From the NCBI GenBank assembly GCA_015488975.1, contig WFMT01000221.1, positions 1-14,337 on the forward strand: 14,337 bases of DNA. Direction: 5' to 3'. Origin of the DNA: Campylobacteraceae bacterium. GTDB lineage: Bacteria; Campylobacterota; Campylobacteria; Campylobacterales; JALSKU01. The notes beneath the pieces were generated by a model. It saw only the letters and a list, made by a program, of their open reading frames with translations. It ran no database searches and was not told the DNA's origin. Below are positions 13,140-14,337 of the stretch, piece by piece. Position 1 is the stretch's first letter, and the number at the start of each line of letters is the position of its first letter. Made by a program: the position numbers and the translations under genes.

Positions 13140-14337
13140 TGCTTAGAACGATAAAATTAACTCAAAGATATGGCAATAGAATCCTTTTTGAAAATATAAA
13201 CTTAGAATTGACAAAAGGCAAAAGATATGGACTTATAGGAGCAAACGGAGCAGGAAAAACAACTTTTTTAAATATACTATCTGGAAAAATGGAGCCAAGC
13301 AGTGGAGAGGTTACAATAGATAACGGACTTAAAGTCGGAATTTTGGAGCAAAATCAGTTTGCTTTTGAAAAGTTTACTTTAAAAGATGCCGTATTATATG
13401 GAAATAAAAAGTTATATAATGCTATTAAAGAAAAAGAAAAACTTTATATGGACGGTAACTTTGAAGATGAAAAAGTAAATGACAGGCTCTCAAAACTTGA
13501 GATAATCTGTGCCGAAGAAGATCCTATGTATGAGTGTGATGTGATTATAGAAAAAATGCTTGAAGAGTTGGGATTTGATGACGCAGTTCATGATAATTTA
13601 GTCAGCACTTTAACAGGTGGTGATAGGTTTAAAATTCTTTTGGCTCAGGTTCTTTTTCCAAAACCTGATATTTTATTTTTGGATGAACCGACTAATAACC
13701 TTGACCTTGGTGCTATATCTTGGCTTGAGGGACAACTTAAAAGACATGAAGGTACACTTGTGGTCATATCGCATGACAGACACTTTTTAAATAGCATAAT
13801 AACTCATGTGCTTGATGTGGATTATCAAAAGATAAGAGAATTTACAGGCAACTATAATGACTGGTATGTAGCTTCACAGTTAGTTAAAAAACAAGCTGAG
13901 GTTGAAAGAAATAAAAAACTAAAAGAAAAAGATGAATTAGAGAGTTTTGTGCGAAGATTTTCTGCAAATGCTTCAAAAGCAAAACAGGCAACAAGCAGGC
14001 AAAAACAACTTGATAAGTTAAATATTGAAGAATTACAAACAAGTTCAAGAAGAGAGCCTAGTATCGTTTTCAAACAAAAAAGAAGTATCGGTAATGAAGC
14101 TTTGGAATTGTTAAATATCTCAAAATCTTATGGTGATTTACAGGTTTTAAAAAATATTTCACTAAAATTTGAAAAAGGTGAGAAAGTAGCAATAGTCGGA
14201 GCAAACGGAATCGGTAAAACTACTTTGATTAAAACGATAGTAGGAGAATTAAGCAAAGACAGCGGAGAAGTCAAATGGGGAGCTACCGTAGAATTTAGTT
14301 ATTTTCCTCAAGATACGACTGACAAAATAAAAGGTGA
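13139..14337 (+). CDS. ybiT: ABC-F ATPase, YbiT type (3' end beyond window)
   Basis: ATG at 13139 shares a base with the dapD stop; 399 codons are seen and the frame is open at the window edge. No strong ribosome site precedes it, so translation is probably coupled to dapD. It has no membrane segments and two ABC domains. The first has Walker A GANGAGKTT (34-42), signature LTGGD (158-162), Walker B ILFLDEPTNNLD (178-189) and switch His212 (ISHDRHFLN). The linker contains SFVRRFSANASKAKQATSRQ (269-288), very close to my memory of YbiT. The second Walker A is GANGIGKTT (354-362); its signature and Walker B lie outside the window. ABC-F proteins bind the ribosomal E site and relieve stalled translation or give antibiotic resistance; YbiT itself is thought housekeeping. 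Subfamily fairly sure. Confidence 0.85.
   Translation, partial: MLRTIKLTQRYGNRILFENINLELTKGKRYGLIGANGAGKTTFLNILSGKMEPSSGEVTIDNGLKVGILEQNQFAFEKFTLKDAVLYGNKKLYNAIKEKEKLYMDGNFEDEKVNDRLSKLEIICAEEDPMYECDVIIEKMLEELGFDDAVHDNLVSTLTGGDRFKILLAQVLFPKPDILFLDEPTNNLDLGAISWLEGQLKRHEGTLVVISHDRHFLNSIITHVLDVDYQKIREFTGNYNDWYVASQLVKKQAEVERNKKLKEKDELESFVRRFSANASKAKQATSRQKQLDKLNIEELQTSSRREPSIVFKQKRSIGNEALELLNISKSYGDLQVLKNISLKFEKGEKVAIVGANGIGKTTLIKTIVGELSKDSGEVKWGATVEFSYFPQDTTDKIKG

Overview
The window looks like a stretch of a Campylobacterota (Epsilonproteobacteria) chromosome, probably a free-living sulfur- or hydrogen-oxidising relative of Sulfurimonas, Sulfuricurvum or Arcobacter. The DNA is AT-rich (about one third G+C by eye) and genes are tightly packed. 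It carries a NosL-like protein, a sulfide:quinone-oxidoreductase-like flavoprotein, a long-form DapD and a group 4 hydrogenase-like membrane complex, a mix typical of that phylum. This placement is inference; there is no rRNA or marker gene.

Layout. (1) Positions 1-560, minus strand: a secreted NosL-family protein, cut by the window edge. (2) Divergent from it, 693-2528: a membrane-anchored small heat-shock protein, a CorA-type magnesium channel and an unrecognised 66-residue protein. (3) 2599-3783: an SQR-like flavoprotein with its own near-consensus promoter. (4) 3784-4310: a 527-bp non-coding region. It holds a G+C-richer, palindrome-rich stretch that looks like an unidentified structured RNA, then a near-perfect sigma70 promoter, a fluoride (crcB-motif) riboswitch and a leader with a possible small upstream ORF. 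(5) 4311-11846: six overlapping or closely spaced genes for a Hyf/complex-I-like membrane complex, in the order hyfC, hyfE, hyfF, hyfG, fused ferredoxin-hyfI, hyfB. (6) After a weak terminator, 11937-14337: dapD (lysine/peptidoglycan precursor synthesis), overlapping by one base a YbiT-type ABC-F ATPase that runs off the window.

The most interesting unit is regions 4 and 5 together. The large subunit has lost the cysteines that bind the NiFe centre at both ends and also the His and Tyr that bind quinone in complex I. The complex is therefore best read as an energy-converting-hydrogenase-related (Ehr) complex of unknown reaction, not a hydrogenase. Its small subunit keeps all four cluster ligands and is fused to a ferredoxin-like domain that appears to keep exactly one [4Fe-4S] site. 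The two antiporter-like subunits and the NuoH- and NuoK-like subunits keep their proton-channel residues. The operon appears to be transcribed through a fluoride riboswitch, which would tie this enigmatic ion-pumping complex to fluoride or halide/pH stress. No fluoride exporter gene (crcB/fluc or clc) is visible in the window.
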